From Saccopteryx bilineata (Eukaryota; Chordata; Mammalia; Chiroptera; Emballonuridae): a DNA stretch of 64,000 nucleotides. Where the stretch lies: the NCBI RefSeq assembly GCF_036850765.1, contig NC_089493.1, forward strand, positions 299,204,349 through 299,268,348. The letters are read 5' to 3'. Shown one piece after another: positions 43,801 to 55,134 of the stretch. How positions within the stretch are numbered: the stretch's first letter is position 1; the number at the start of each line of letters is the position of its first letter. The position numbers and the translations under genes were made by a program. Under the pieces are notes generated by a model. That model did not search any database. It was not told the origin of the DNA and saw only the letters and a program-made list of their open reading frames with translations.

Positions 43801-44180
43801 GGTCATTGTCCCATGGCTGCTGGAACAAACGGTTTAAAACAACACACATTTATTCACTTACCACCCTGGAGTCCAGAACCCTGGGAATGGGTCTGATGGG
43901 GCTAAAATCAAGGTGTCAGCAGAGCTGTCTGGGGGAGAAAGTCACCTTCTTTGTGGTCCTCAGCTTTATGTGACCGCCCACATGCTGTGGCTGGTGGCAC
44001 CGTCCTCCGTCTTAGACCATGTCAGCCCATCTCTGCTCCCATCTTTGAATCCCTTCTCGGGGTCACTGCCCCCTCTCCCTCCTGCTCCGCTGTACCCCGT
44101 GCTCGTGTGGAGGGCCCACCCGGGTCACCCAGGGTTCACACCCACAAAGCCCCTTTTGTTGTGTAAGCGAGCATGTTCAT
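43801..44180 (-). mobile_element. MaLR/MLT1-like LTR remnant (copy h)
   Basis: Antisense order CATGGCTGCTGGAACAAACG, TTTAAAACAACACACATTTA, CTGGAGTCCAGAACCC, CTAAAATCAAGGTGTCAGCA and GGGTCACCCAGGGTTCACAC. Diverged relative to the other LTR copies. Confidence 0.5.
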
Positions 44181-44191
44181 AGGCTCTAAGG

Positions 44192-44381
44192 CAGAGGTCC
44201 TCAAACTTTTTACACAGGGGGCCAGTTCACTGTCCCTCAGACCGTTGGAGGGCCACCACATACAGTGCTTCTCTCACTGACCACCAATGAGAGATGCCCC
44301 TTCCGGGAGTGCAGCGGGGGGCCGGATAAATGGCCTCAGGGGGCCACATGCGGTCCGCAGGCCGTAGTTTGGGGACGCCTG
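44192..44381 (-). mobile_element. Non-autonomous hAT element, internally deleted (190 bp)
   Basis: Ends CAGAGGTCCTCAAACT and AGTTTGGGGACGCCTG, mutated versions of the 16-bp inverted repeats at 31021. Flanks CTCTAAGG (44184-44191) and CTGTAAGG (44382-44389) give an 8-bp target duplication with one mismatch. It lacks ~140 bp of the AT-rich centre. Confidence 0.9.
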
Positions 44382-44389
44382 CTGTAAGG

Positions 44390-46079
44390 TTTAGAACATG
44401 GACATCTTTGGGGGGGGCATAGCTGAGCCCCCCCGCCCCCACAGCACAAATCAGATCTTTGTTGTTTTGATAATTTTCGTTAGACCTGGGTTCCTTTCGG
44501 GTCCAAATCGTACCTAAGGGTGTTTCCCACGTTTCCCGAGGGGCCCGAGAGAAACAAACACGGTAGATGTCACCGTGAGAGTCTCGGCCACCTGCCTCGC
44601 CGTGACCGCCGCGGCGTAAAACAGCGTCACCAGATAGAAACGTAAAACATGTCATTTTGACATCAGACACCTCGCCCAAGCGCCTGGCAGGTGTCCACGC
44701 TGTGGGGGCGCTCAGGTAGACCTCAGACCACCCTTACGGCAGAAAGCTTGATTTCAAACTCTACGAGGTCACCCCGTCCCCTCCCTCCCCCCCCCCCCAC
44801 CGGATGCCTAAGTGACAGTGAGTTATGCGGCGGAAGACGGCGACAAAAAACAGGTGCGTCCAAGACAGCCGTGTGACGACAGCCCGTTCCATTTAACGGC
44901 CGGTGGTTTAAACAAACTGATTTTGATAGCGAACCGTGAGACGGCGCTTAACCCACGCCTGCCATTGTTTTGACACCTGGGTTCTCACGGTGAGCCGATA
45001 ATTGTCACATTTTACAGCGGAGGGAATTGGAGGTGCCAAACTGCAGGTTTGTCGGCCTCGTGACACGCTTTAAGTGTTTACATTTGCATAATGACTGCGA
45101 ACGCAACGGGCGCGGAAGACGCTGTGCGTGTGGCGTGTGGCGTGTGGCGTGTGCGTGTGGCGTGCTGTCCCGGGGGCGTCTTCCGTGGGGGCTGCACTGC
45201 GACGTCCGGTCCCATAGTGGACATGGAGCATGTGTGTCCATGCAGTGTGTCCCTGGGAACTTTTTGGAGACGATGTCAGAAGTTTAAGTCCGATGTTCGT
45301 CATGACAGCCAGACCCTGGGCAGCTGACTCCACCGCTGTGGACCTCGGACGGGAGCTATGGCTGAGAGGCTCTCTCGGGGCATCTGCCGAGGTCCACGCC
45401 CTTCTCCGCTGGGACCGCCCCCCGTGACAGTGATGGGACAATAAGGTGATGGTAACAGGAGGTGGGGGTCCGGTGTTTTCAGCCCAGGCCACCGCACGAT
45501 GCCTTCTTTCTGGATGGGACCTTTGTCACCCCGTGTTTGCTAAGAGGGAAGTTCTTGCTGGCTGACCCGAGTTCCTTCTGCTTTGGCTCGACCCATTCTT
45601 GTTCATTCCTCTCTGGTTTGCTCTTCGGGCTGGAGGGCCTGGCCGAGTGTCAGGCTCTGCCTTGTCCGTGTGGTGTCTGCCTGGGACCCTGGGAGCTCAC
45701 GAGGGCCGTTCTCTGAGGCTCCTGAGCCGCTCAGAAGGGGTCGGCTGCCGTGATCGGGCAAGGTCTGTCTTCACTACACAAAAGAAAGATACTTTCTGTG
45801 TCGAGGAATTTCGCCCAGAGGTACAGCCAGCAGAGGACTCTGTGGGTATAGATATAAACTTAGAGAAATCCTAAATGCACAGCTGAGTGGGTGCCCGGTT
45901 CTCTCTCAGCGTTGGAAACAGAAAGTCCTTTGAGGTTATCCAGAGCCGGGGACGAGCCCGCCTCCCAGAGAACATCTGACAGTGGCCGGGGACATTCATT
46001 GCTGGTTGTCATCAGCATGGGGGGGGACGGTGGAGGCATCTGGTGGCTGGAGACCAGGACCGTTACTCAGCACTCTACA
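44390..46079. other. Unique sequence, no mobile element recognised
   Basis: Contains a C-run at 44788, an AT-richer patch at 44885-45080 (GGTTTAAACAAACTGATTTT) and a GTGTGGC repeat at 45126-45166. 45003-45055 (CACATTTTACAGCGGAGGGA) is weakly MIR-like in antisense. No gene seen. Confidence 0.4.
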
Positions 46080-46087
46080 ATATAGAA

Positions 46088-46418
46088 CAGGGGTCCCCAA
46101 ACTTTTTTCACAGGGGGCCAGTTCACTGTCCCTCAGACCGTTGGAGGGCCGGACTATAAAAAAAACTATGAACAAATCCCTAAGCACACTGCACAGATCT
46201 TATTTTAAAGTAAAAAAACAAAACGGGAACAAATACAATATTTAAAATAAAGAACAAGTAAATTTAAATCAACAAACTGACCAGTATTTCAATGGGAACT
46301 ATGCTCCTCTCGCTGACCACCAATGAAAGAGGTGCCCCTTCCAGAAGTGCGGCGGGGGCCAGATAAATGGCCTCAGGGGGCCGCATGTGGCCCGCGGGCC
46401 GTAGTTTGGGGACCCCTG
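46088..46418 (-). mobile_element. Non-autonomous hAT element (331 bp), perfect 8-bp target duplication
   Basis: Same family and length as the copy at 31021 but in the opposite orientation. Inverted repeats CAGGGGTCCCCAAACT and AGTTTGGGGACCCCTG are perfect, flanked by ATATAGAA at 46080-46087 and 46419-46426. Confidence 0.95.
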
Positions 46419-46426
46419 ATATAGAA

Positions 46427-47029
46427 GATGTCGCACACGAGAGAGTCATTCAGCCCAAGATGTCAGCATTGGGGATTGAAAACCTGCCTCACGTCAGCGG
46501 AGTGACCTCTGTAAGGTCCCACTCTGAGGTCCCAGGTGGAAAGACATTTGGGGACACCCTCTTCGCCCCAGCGCAATGATGGGTAATGTGTGAGTGATGT
46601 CAACCGCGGTGATGGCAGGAGACTCTTTCATTAGGGGGGTGGACAGTGGGCGGCTGCAGTCCAGGCTGCTGGCCACAGATTGCGTTTGACAGCTGGACGC
46701 TCTGTGACAGTTTCCGGAAAGCGTCACGTCTCGGTTGATGGGCGCCCAGGGGTCGCAGTGGATTCTTGGTCACGCCGGCTGCCTTTGCCATCAGGGGCCC
46801 AAACAGGAGGGCAGGTGCTCTCCACAGTGACCTCTTACCCTTCGTAACTTCTGCGCTTTTGTCTGTGAAGGCTGGGCGTGGGGACTCGGCCTCCCTTCTG
46901 GGGCCGTGGTTTCTGCTCTGTTTTGGTCAAGGACGTGTCCCCTCGACATGCGGGGAAAAGTCCTGGCACAGGAAGAGAGGAGGAACGGTCTTCGAGAGTG
47001 CAGAGGACAGTCCCTTCGTTGTGGAGATG
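46427..47029. other. Unique sequence, no feature seen
   Basis: No recognised repeat or gene. Confidence 0.4.
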
Positions 47030-47135
47030 GATAGATAGCTGTGACAGATAATAGGTCAGGAGACAGGTGATTAATTAGATGGATGGATGAATGGGTGGAT
47101 GATGGATGGATGGATAGATATAGATGACAGACATA
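47030..47135. repeat. Degenerate (GGAT/GATA)n microsatellite
   Basis: GATGGATAGATAGCTG at 47025, then GATGGATGGATGAATGG and GATGGATGGATGGATAG. Confidence 0.85.
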
Positions 47136-47899
47136 TAGGTGGCCTTGCTTTGCAAGAATTCCAGTGTTTTGAATCTAAAAAAACAATGGTGTGGGGGTGA
47201 TTTGGACGCAGCGTCAGGCCTGGTCTGCGGCCGGGGTAACCCTGGTCATTTCTGCTCCGTTGACCTCTCTTGCATTGCTCTTCTGACTTTACAACAGGAC
47301 CCACCAACAAAACGGACACAGCGTGTCCCCCGTGGTGTAGCCGTGGGTCCCGGGTGACACAGAGAGGCACAGACTGGGTTCTGGAAAAGGGCGCAGGTGA
47401 TTTTGGAGGACGAGGTTGTAAAGGTCCCACATTAGAGCGGCTGGGGCGGGTGACAGGTAGGGGGTCCTCCTGATCAACAGCAAACTCTCCAGTTTTTCTT
47501 GCTGATGTTGACAGCTGAGCAGCCCATTCTAGCATTCTAGCTCCACGCGGGCCTCGAGCACAGGGACCGAAAGGAGAGATGGAACGGGTGTCCTTTGTGG
47601 CCGAGAGGTCAGAGACACCATGTGCGTGCCAGCTTAATCTCAGGGACCCCTCCTTCGGCTGAAGGCCCTGGGCAGCCGGGTGCCTGTTGGTGGCCCAGGG
47701 AGCTGTGCTCACCGGCCTGCACACGGTGACTACTTGGTTAGACTCCTGCCCCCCTCCCCCGGTGTGGGGGGGGGCGGTGAAGACACTCCCCTCCCAAGGA
47801 CCCCAGCGCATGCCGACAGCTGTTTACTTTGCGCTGGCTGACCGCCCCGGCCGCTCCTCGTCCACCCTCCCAGGCACCGGCCTGAACACGGGGTCACAC
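47136..47899. other. Unique sequence, no feature seen
   Basis: G-run at 47766. No recognised repeat or gene. Confidence 0.4.
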
Positions 47900-48185
47900 C
47901 CTCTCAGGGATGTTTAATTACAGCCCCCCCGCACGTCAGCCTACTGCTCTAAACACAGGTGACAGGCTAAACAAGCACTAATTACCTAATTTAATTTAAG
48001 CCCGGTCCACACGGCCGCGCACGCAGTCAGAGGCGAGTGGCTTCCGCCCCCCGTGGAGCCTGCAGCTGGGGGGGGGGGGGGACGGACAATCACTCCTCCT
48101 GACCTGACGGCTTGTCAGGGCTGTGAGCTGGTCTGACGGCCCATTAGAGCTGTTCTGATTGGAGTGATTCAATTTCCGTACCTAC
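47900..48185. promoter_or_regulatory. Candidate conserved noncoding element
   Basis: TGTTTAATTACAGCC, CACTAATTACCTAATTTAAT, CCCATTAGAGCTGTTCTGAT and GGAGTGATTCAATTTCC are homeobox- and SOX-like motifs, dense in GC-rich surroundings and split by a run of 13 G at 48068-48081. Inference from motif texture. Confidence 0.38.
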
Positions 48186-48810
48186 CTGTATCATCTCTCT
48201 CTGTATCTGTATCTATCATCTATATCTAGATCTATCTATATCTGTCTATATACCTATTATCACTTTTCATCTATCATCTACATAATATCTGTCTTATTTA
48301 TCATTTATCTATTGATCTATTAACTACCATATCTATCCAATCTATTATGAGTATGATTTATGCTATGACTATCTATTGATCTATTATCTATGCATCTATC
48401 TATTATCTATTATTTATCTCTCTCTATCATTGATTTATCTATCTATCATGTATCTATCTATCTTTCTATCTATCATGTATCTGTTTATGTATCTATCTAT
48501 CTTTCTATTTATCTATTTTTCTATCTATTATGTATCTATCATGTATCTATCTATCCATCTATCATGTATCTATTTATCATGTATCTATCATGTATCTATT
48601 TATCATGTATCTATTTATCTATCTTTCTATCATGTATGTATGTATGTATCTATCTATCTATCATGTATTTATCTATCTTTCTATTTATCATGTATCTATC
48701 TATCTATTTATCTATCATGTATCTATCTATTTATTTATCTATTTATCTATCTATCTTTGTATCTAACTATCATGTATCTATCTATCATGTATCTATGCAT
48801 TCACTTAGTT
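48186..48810. repeat. (TATC)n microsatellite with ATGTATC variants
   Basis: About 600 bp of TATC, TTTATC and CATGTATC units, degenerate at the left edge. Open frames are Tyr-Leu-Ser-Ile repeats. Confidence 0.95.
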
Positions 48811-49378
48811 GCAGGCAAAGTAAATCAGGTTCATTGTTAAAACCCAACTGCATTCAGCAGCTTCTGTCCTTGTTAGGACGCGACGGGGAGTGTTTTTGGG
48901 TCCCTTGGTGCCCAGGTGCAGGGACCGGGACGGGTCTCCCTGGGGCCGGGCACCTGAGCTGGGGCAGGGACGCCCCTGTTCCTTCCTGAAGGCTCCCGTT
49001 GACTTTAGGGGATGCCGCAGACAGAGGGAGATCGACTCCTCGGGAGGCGCTGCAGGGGGTGCTGCCCTCCTGGGGGGAGGGTGGGACTTCGGGAAGCACG
49101 CAGGGCCCTGTGGCCGCTCCCAGCTCAGGCCGCGTCTGGCCAGCTTGGCGGCGGGTGCGCGGCGTGACTGTCCCGGTCCACGCCCGGCATGGGCGTGGGC
49201 GTGGGCGTGGGCCGGGCGCTCCTGCTGCCCGGAGGAGGAGAACCCCGGTCGGGAGCGCGTCCGTCCCGGAAGAAGGGGCGCGAGGCCGGCGCCTGTGCGG
49301 GAGCTCAGCCGTGCGCGCGGGGCTCGCGGGCGGCCGGTCACGTCTCTGCGCGCGCTGCAGCCGTTTGGTAGCTATAAC
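48811..49378. other. CpG-rich sequence, possible CpG island
   Basis: CpG density is high from 49060 to 49360, with a GGGCGT hexamer repeated at 49190-49212. CTGCAGGGGGTGCTG at 49048 is a weak CTCF-like match. No exon or TATA structure seen. Confidence 0.35.
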
Positions 49379-49790
49379 TGCAGAGTGAGCCAACATTACA
49401 GACTTATTTGGGATTTAAGGCTTTAGTTAAATATGCCCCTCAAAAAAGTTTTCTCACTTTTTTTGATACGCGACTCCTGTTATCAGGGTATTAATAAGCC
49501 CCGGGAAGCGCTGGCGCGGGGAGGAAGCTGTTGGCGTGTCAATTACACGGGCCTGGGTTTCTGTGCTCATTATTATTCTTGGATGTCTCTAATTTACATC
49601 TAAATGTACCCACTAATTTTGATCCAATCATGTCAAAAGTGATAGGTACCGTGTGGGAGGAGATGACAGCCCCACCAGCAGAAATTGCCACAGTGAGAAT
49701 CCCTCAGGGCGGTGATTTAATGCTCGACTCAGCCGGGCCTGTCAGAATCGGGAGCCAAATTATGACACATTATGCCCGCGATGGACCCGC
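49379..49790. promoter_or_regulatory. Candidate conserved noncoding element
   Basis: Sharp drop from CpG-rich to AT-rich: TTATTTGGGATTTAAGGC, GGTATTAATAAGCCCCG, GTGTCAATTACACGGG, CTCTAATTTACATCTAAATG, TTTGATCCAATCATG, GGTGATTTAATGCTCG, AGCCAAATTATGACAC. No transposon similarity seen. It is the strongest enhancer-like island in the window by texture. An open frame at 49531-50127 lacks any domain. Confidence 0.45.
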
Positions 49791-51024
49791 GCCCGCGGCG
49801 CGGGGGGGCCGCCACTCAGCCCCGTGTCACCCCGCCCCCCGCCCGCGCCGGCTGCTCCCCTGGGCCTGCCACCTTGCGCCCAACCCGCTCCGGCCGGGAA
49901 GCGCTCACTGCCGGGCACAGCACCCCCTCGGTGTGCGCACAGGGGCGCCGAGGGATGAGGGGGCGCTCAGGGCTGCCCCCCCCCCACCCGGGAACGTCAT
50001 TTACATTCTATTTCCAGTCCAAGTTTGCAGGACGGGCGGTTCGATGCCTCCCTGTGTCTGTTTGCACGGGTGCCTGTCCGAGGCGGTGCCCGCGTGTGCA
50101 CACGTGTGTGCGCGCGTGTGCGTCTGACGGTGTCCCAGCGGGCGTCTGTGTTGCCGGCCGCCGGGCCCTGTACCCCCCTTTCCGAGGAGAACCCCCCGCT
50201 GCAGAAGCGGCCTCCCTCCCCCGGTCCCCGCTCCGCTCCTGGGTATTTGCCTGTCAGAGCCGAGCTGTGTGGCAGGAAATGTTTATTTTCACACGGCTCT
50301 CGCAATTCCTTTCGGGCAGGAGGAGGTGACGTGCGCGGACTGACTCGCGGCGGTTCGTTGCCGCAGACCTGTGTCCACCTTGCACCCCGGTGGGGACAGT
50401 GATCCTTCCCCCCTCGCACCCTGGTTAATTACTGTGCACGGGGGGGGGCACGCTCTCTCTCTCCCCTGGGGAGGCCGTTGGAGGGGCTGAGCTTGCTCAG
50501 GGATGGGTGGCCTCTCCCCCTGGGCTCACGCGGAGACCGGCTTGTCAGTGGTCACGCTCGCGGTCTCCTCGTGTATCTGTGGAGTTCCGTGTCAGGCAAT
50601 TACCTGAGGGCTCCCCCAACCCCCGCTTGTGATTTCTAACGCTGCAGGGGGGGGCGGGGTCAGAGAGGCCACGGGGACTAATAAGAAAGCTGAGGTGAGA
50701 CGGGCCCACCGTGGCAGTGGGGGGTGTGGGCGCCGTGCCGTGGGGAGGCGGGAGGATGTTGCAAACGCAGAGGTGAGAACCCCAAAGGGCTCCTGTTACC
50801 CCCTGAAGGGCTGACACCCATCTCTGCAGAGCAAGGAGCAGACAGCCGAGGAACGCCCGGTTCCCAGACTCGGAGGGTGACCCACGCTTTCTGACGGCCG
50901 GAAGGCAGACTCTGACCCTCTGGTGGCCACTCGCCCGCCCCAACCCCCGGTGGGGAGTGTTGGCATCAGCAGGAGAAACCACATGCCCCCAGGAGAAGCC
51001 CCAAGCAAGCCCAATGGGGTGCAA
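49791..51024. other. GC-rich unique sequence, no feature seen
   Basis: Contains an AT-richer patch (GGAAATGTTTATTTTCACAC, 50273) that might belong to the same regulatory block, plus C- and G-runs. No gene recognised. Confidence 0.35.
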
Positions 51025-51770
51025 GGAAGACGCTTTCTTCGTTTACTTTGTTCATTACATTCTACATACAAGTGAGGTCACACGGCACTTGTCTTTCCCT
51101 GCCTGGCTTGTGTGACTTGAGCACAGAGCGCTCCAAGTCCTTCCGTGTGTTCCCAGTGGTACCACTTTCTTCTTTTTCGTGGCTGCGTAGTATTCCATTG
51201 AGTCAGTGTACCACATTTTTTTTTTTCTGAAGTGGGGAGGCAGAGAGACAGACTCCCTCCTGCATGCACTCGACCAGTGTCCACCCACATGCCCACCAGG
51301 GGGCGATGCTCTGCCCATCTGGTGCCATTGCTCCGTTGCAACTGGAGGCATTCTAGCAGCTGAGGTGGAGGCCATGGAGCCATCCTCAGTGCCCGGGCCA
51401 ACTTTGCTCCACTGGAGCCTCGGCTGCGGGAGGGGAAGAGAGAGACAGAGAGAAAGGAGAGGGGGAGGGGTGGAGAAGCAGATGGGCGCTTCTCCTGTGT
51501 GTCCTGGCCGGGAATCGAACCTGGGACTTCCACATGCTGGGCCGATGCTCTACCACTGAGCCAACCGGCCAGGGCTGCCATGCGTTCTTTATCTCCTCAT
51601 CTACTGATGGGCATTTGGGCCGCTCTCAGGGTCTTGGCTGTTGTAATTAATGCTGCCGTGAACACAGACCCCTGGGTGGAGGTGCACACAGTCTTTCAAA
51701 TTAGTGTTTTGGGATTATCCAGATAACAACCGAGAAGTGGAATCACTGGGTCAGAAGGTCACCCTTACTC
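51025..51770 (-). mobile_element. L1 3'-UTR fragment, antisense, split by a SINE
   Basis: ACATTCTACATACAAGTGAG, CTTGTCTTTCCCTGCCTGGC and GGCTGCGTAGTATTCCATTG precede the SINE. TCATCTACTGATGGGCATTT, TTGGCTGTTGTAATTAATGC and GAGAAGTGGAATCACTGGGT follow it, continuing the antisense L1 order. Confidence 0.85.
51216..51576 (-). mobile_element. Ves-like SINE, long variant (A), diverged
   Basis: Older antisense copy inside the L1 fragment, with shortened 3' end (TTTCTGAAGTGGGGAGGCAG). The CTCF-like core is intact at 51293-51305. A target duplication is not clear. Confidence 0.88.
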
Positions 51771-51779
51771 TAACCCGTA

Positions 51780-52070
51780 GTCAGGAATTGGAAAGTCCGG
51801 AATAAGGTGATATCGTTGATAGTGTTGTAACGAGCGTGTACGCTGCCAGGTGGGTAGTAGACATACTGGGCGGGGGGGGGGGGGAGGGGACACGGGGAGG
51901 GGACACACTTTGCAACTTGTGAACATGTCTGACCACGTCGCTCTACAGCTAGAAGGAACACCCAATAATGCAGAATGTCAGCCGTCGCGGAGAAACAGAA
52001 CGAAAATAAAGGAAAGTGGAAAAGATACAAGAAGCAAAAAAAAAAAAAAAATAAGAAAAACCAACGGTAA
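51780..52070 (+). mobile_element. L1 3'-end remnant, sense
   Basis: GGAATAAGGTGATATCGTTG, GTAACGAGCGTGTACGCTGC, CACACTTTGCAACTTGTGAA, CATGTCTGACCACGTCGCTC and an A-run at 52037 resemble the sense L1 end seen near 30614. A G-run interrupts it at 51870. Confidence 0.45.
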
Positions 52071-52079
52071 GGGTGACAA

Positions 52080-52849
52080 CAGAGAAAGGGGCGGTGACAG
52101 TGACGTGTCATGTGCCACAGAGCTGGGTGCTGTTCTCTCTCCTGACCACTCACGCGGTCGGGCGCCGACCCCGGGGCCTCAGAGCCAAGCTCACTGCACG
52201 CCCGTGGAGACACACCGTGCACAGCCGGCCGTTACGGCAAATTGGAGGTCCACCTTGCCCGCCCGGTTGACCTGGTCTCACACCGGGACAGAATCGGGAG
52301 ACTGTGTTCACACACAGGGACATGGTCCCGCAGGGAGGGCAGGCAGATGGCAGACACCCCCCCCACACACAGGGCAAGGCTAAGGGGCCCCAGCACCCCG
52401 GGGGGTCAGGCCCGCCCAGTGCCAGGAGCGGTGGGAGCTGCCTGCCCGGCCGGTCTCCAGGGCTGGGCGCTAGGGAGGTGTGCGTGGCCACCCGCTGGGG
52501 AAGATGCGGCCTGGGGCAGACGGGGTGGGGGGGTGGGGGGACGATGACTTGGGCAGAGACCTGCTGCAGAGGCACCGTGTTCCTGCTCAGAATGGAGACT
52601 CAGGACCTGTTATGGGGGGTAGGGAGCCCTTGGGGTGGCCCGCCCCTCACATCCAGCCCACGGCAGCCCCCGTGACGTCAGGCTGGGACTGCGCAGTGTT
52701 GTGAGGGGCGGGAGGGGCAGCCGTGGGATGCTGCCTTCTCGGCTTTGGCCACGTGGCAAGGTGCACGCAGCCCGGGCATCGTTCATTCTGGGGACTGGAG
52801 AGCCTACAGCCCAGGCTGTCCCCCGGGGGCAGGGCCTTCCAGCTTGTCC
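52080..52849. other. Unique GC-rich sequence with a G-quadruplex motif at 52513-52540
   Basis: 52513-52540 holds four G-tracts (G4, G4, G7, G6) with loops of 5, 1 and 1 bases. No gene recognised. Confidence 0.5.
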
Positions 52850-53290
52850 CGGGGTGGCTGTAACAAGGGCCACCCACTGGGGCTTAAACCACAGACATTC
52901 CTCGTCTCTCCCCCGTCCTGGAGAGCAGACATCTGAGAACAAGGGGTCCCAGGGCCGCGCTCCCTCCAGGGGCTCCAGGGAGGGTCCCCCCTGCCTCTCC
53001 CAGCTCCTGAGACTCCAGGTGTCCCCCGGGGCTGGTGGCCTCCTCCCTCCCATCTCTGCCTCCGTCCCCACGTGGCTTCTCCTCTGTGTCTGCGTCTCCT
53101 CCTCCGTCTCTTCTAAGGTCCCTGTCACTGGGAGCATGCAGGACCCCCCCTGACCCAGGGTGACTCCTCTCAGACCCTTCCCTTCATCCCGTCTGCACAG
53201 ACCCTGTTTCCAAATAAGGTCCATTCACTGCTGCGGGGACCAGGACGTGGACATGTATTTGGGGGGGAAGGGGCACAATTTCACCTGCGA
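52850..53290 (-). mobile_element. MaLR/MLT1-like LTR (copy i), most complete of its group
   Basis: Antisense GGGGTGGCTGTAACAAGGGC, CTGGGGCTTAAACCACAGAC, CTGGAGAGCAGACATCTGAG, CCGTCCCCACGTGGCTTCTC, AAGGTCCCTGTCACTGGGAG, CACAGACCCTGTTTCCAAAT, AGGACGTGGACATGTATTTG. This order fits the reverse complement of an MLT1-type LTR end to end. Confidence 0.68.
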
Positions 53291-53559
53291 TACATCATTC
53301 ATCTTGGAAAAAGATTTTCCCTCCCAGATCAACGGGAGCTGCTGTGTGGCCGCCCTCCTGGGAGCTGGGGGGCTCCCTGCCCAACCAGACACACGCCGCT
53401 CTGAGGGACGTCTGTGCCTCGCAACAACCACCCCATCGGCGGCAACAACAACAACAACGAAACAGCCATAATCACAGCGAAGCGTCCTCAGGAGCACAAC
53501 CACGGCCGGCCGGCCGGGCCCCCACTCAGTGTCCCCTCCCTGAGACCCGGGTCCCTGGC

Positions 53560-53830
53560 TGGGCTGCGTCAGGACACCCCTTCTCGGGCCACCTCCACGG
53601 CCGCCGTCCCGTTTAATGAGCTGCAGCTGCTCGCCGACCACCAATGTTATGAAATATGACAAGTCCGCACCCTGGGTGGCGTCGGCGAGCCTGTCTGTTT
53701 GTGCCCCTTCTGAGGGGTCCGCTCTCCTGGCCGGGCGTTCACCGGCGTCGGGGGGCACCGGGAGCCGGGAATTCCTCCCGCTCTGTTTATCTGTCCATCA
53801 ATATTAATTAGGTGACCAGACTCCCTGGGT
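53560..53830. promoter_or_regulatory. Candidate conserved noncoding element
   Basis: GTTTAATGAGCTGCAGCTGC (with E-box-like CAGCTG), CACCAATGTTATGAAATATG, CTGTTTATCTGTCCATCAAT and ATTAATTAGGTGACC in GC-rich surroundings. Texture-based inference. Confidence 0.32.
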
Positions 53831-55116
53831 GGGTCTCCCGGGCGATCCGCAATGCCGGCGAGGGCCATGTTCCTCTTGTCATGCGAGGCCGCACTGTACA
53901 ATCCAGACTGGGGGGGGGGTGGTTGAGAACCTCCCAGCCCCCTCCCCGCCCCCCCAGAACAAAGGTCTCATTCTCCTGGAAGGCTGGGGTCCAGCCTTGG
54001 GCGGGGGAGGAGTGAGTGTTTGCCAGGCTGTGACCCCCCCCCCCCAGTTCCGTGAGCAACGGGTTCTAAATCCCGTTCCCGACACAATAAGGCACTTTGT
54101 GGGGCCGCACAGGTTGGGAGTGCTGGGGGTGGTGAAGGTAGTGCGCACAGCGGCCCGCGATCGTGTGCCCCGCACCCTTTCCTGAGAGCTTCAGGGGAAA
54201 TAGAAGGAAATACTTGTTTTCCCCCATGGGGGCTGCAGGTGAGTCTCGTCCTGAGAAAATGCACAGCACGGGGTCCCCGACGGTGAAAAGCTGGTCAGCG
54301 AGGGGGACGTATTCCCCCCGCAGAGACATGAAACACGGCGTCCTCTGAGGCTGCAACATCCTTGGCAAACGCTTTCTCCTTTCGAGTGGACGGTCTCGTG
54401 ACTTAAAAAACAATTTAAATGGACCTGTATATACTGGAGATGGCACTGTCATCGTCATCGTCATCGACATCGTCATCGACATCATCACTCGTGAGGGAGT
54501 CAGGACTGAGGAAACACCGGGGCGGGAACAGGGGGAGACCAGATCAGAGCTGACCGTGATGCCGACTCCAAGCTGGGTGGTCGGGGGGACAGACGCCGGG
54601 ATGTGGGAGTTTGGGGTACACAGAGTTAATTAGCGACCAGCCTCCCCATGGGCGGGCGGACAGCAGACTGGGGCAGGGAGTGGCTGGCCAGGCAGCTGTC
54701 CACCAAAGAGACTGACCCTGAGGTGCCAGGCGGCCGGACGCCGCCTTCAGACCACTGTCCCTGCAGGTGAGCAGCAAGGCCGTCCCGGAAGGCGCTGGGA
54801 CGTTGAGCGTAACACCCCGCACGTGTGCACAGTTGGGACGGCCCTCGGGTCACCGTGACCGCCCAGCCACCTTGTGGGGAAGGACGCCCGGGCGGGCGTG
54901 AGTTTCCGGGGCGGCCCTGGGACTCGCCGTTGAGGGACGATGGGGTCCCCAAGGACACAACTAATCCTGGTTGTCTCCATGACACCCATGCTTGTCACAC
55001 GCAAACTGAATCCTTCTCTCCTATTTCTAAGCGATGTTTCCTATTTTTCTAACTTATTCGGATCAGTGATTAGATCACTGGGTTTCTGTTCCCTGCCCCT
55101 TTCTGAAATAGACTTT
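53831..55116. other. Unique sequence with a short (ATCGTC)n run
   Basis: ATCGTCATCGTCATCGACAT repeats at 54449-54486. An isolated splice-donor consensus CTGCAG|GTGAGT has GT at 54239. No exon supported. Confidence 0.4.
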
Positions 55117-55134
55117 TAAGACCAGAACATTTCT

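Noticed and set aside
1776..48800. Regularly spaced repeats as a possible CRISPR array
   Set aside because: All tandem arrays have no unique spacers and the window is mammalian.
49531..50127. 198-codon frame over the enhancer-like island
   Set aside because: The first third is AT-rich island and the rest GC-rich. No consistent codon bias or known domain.
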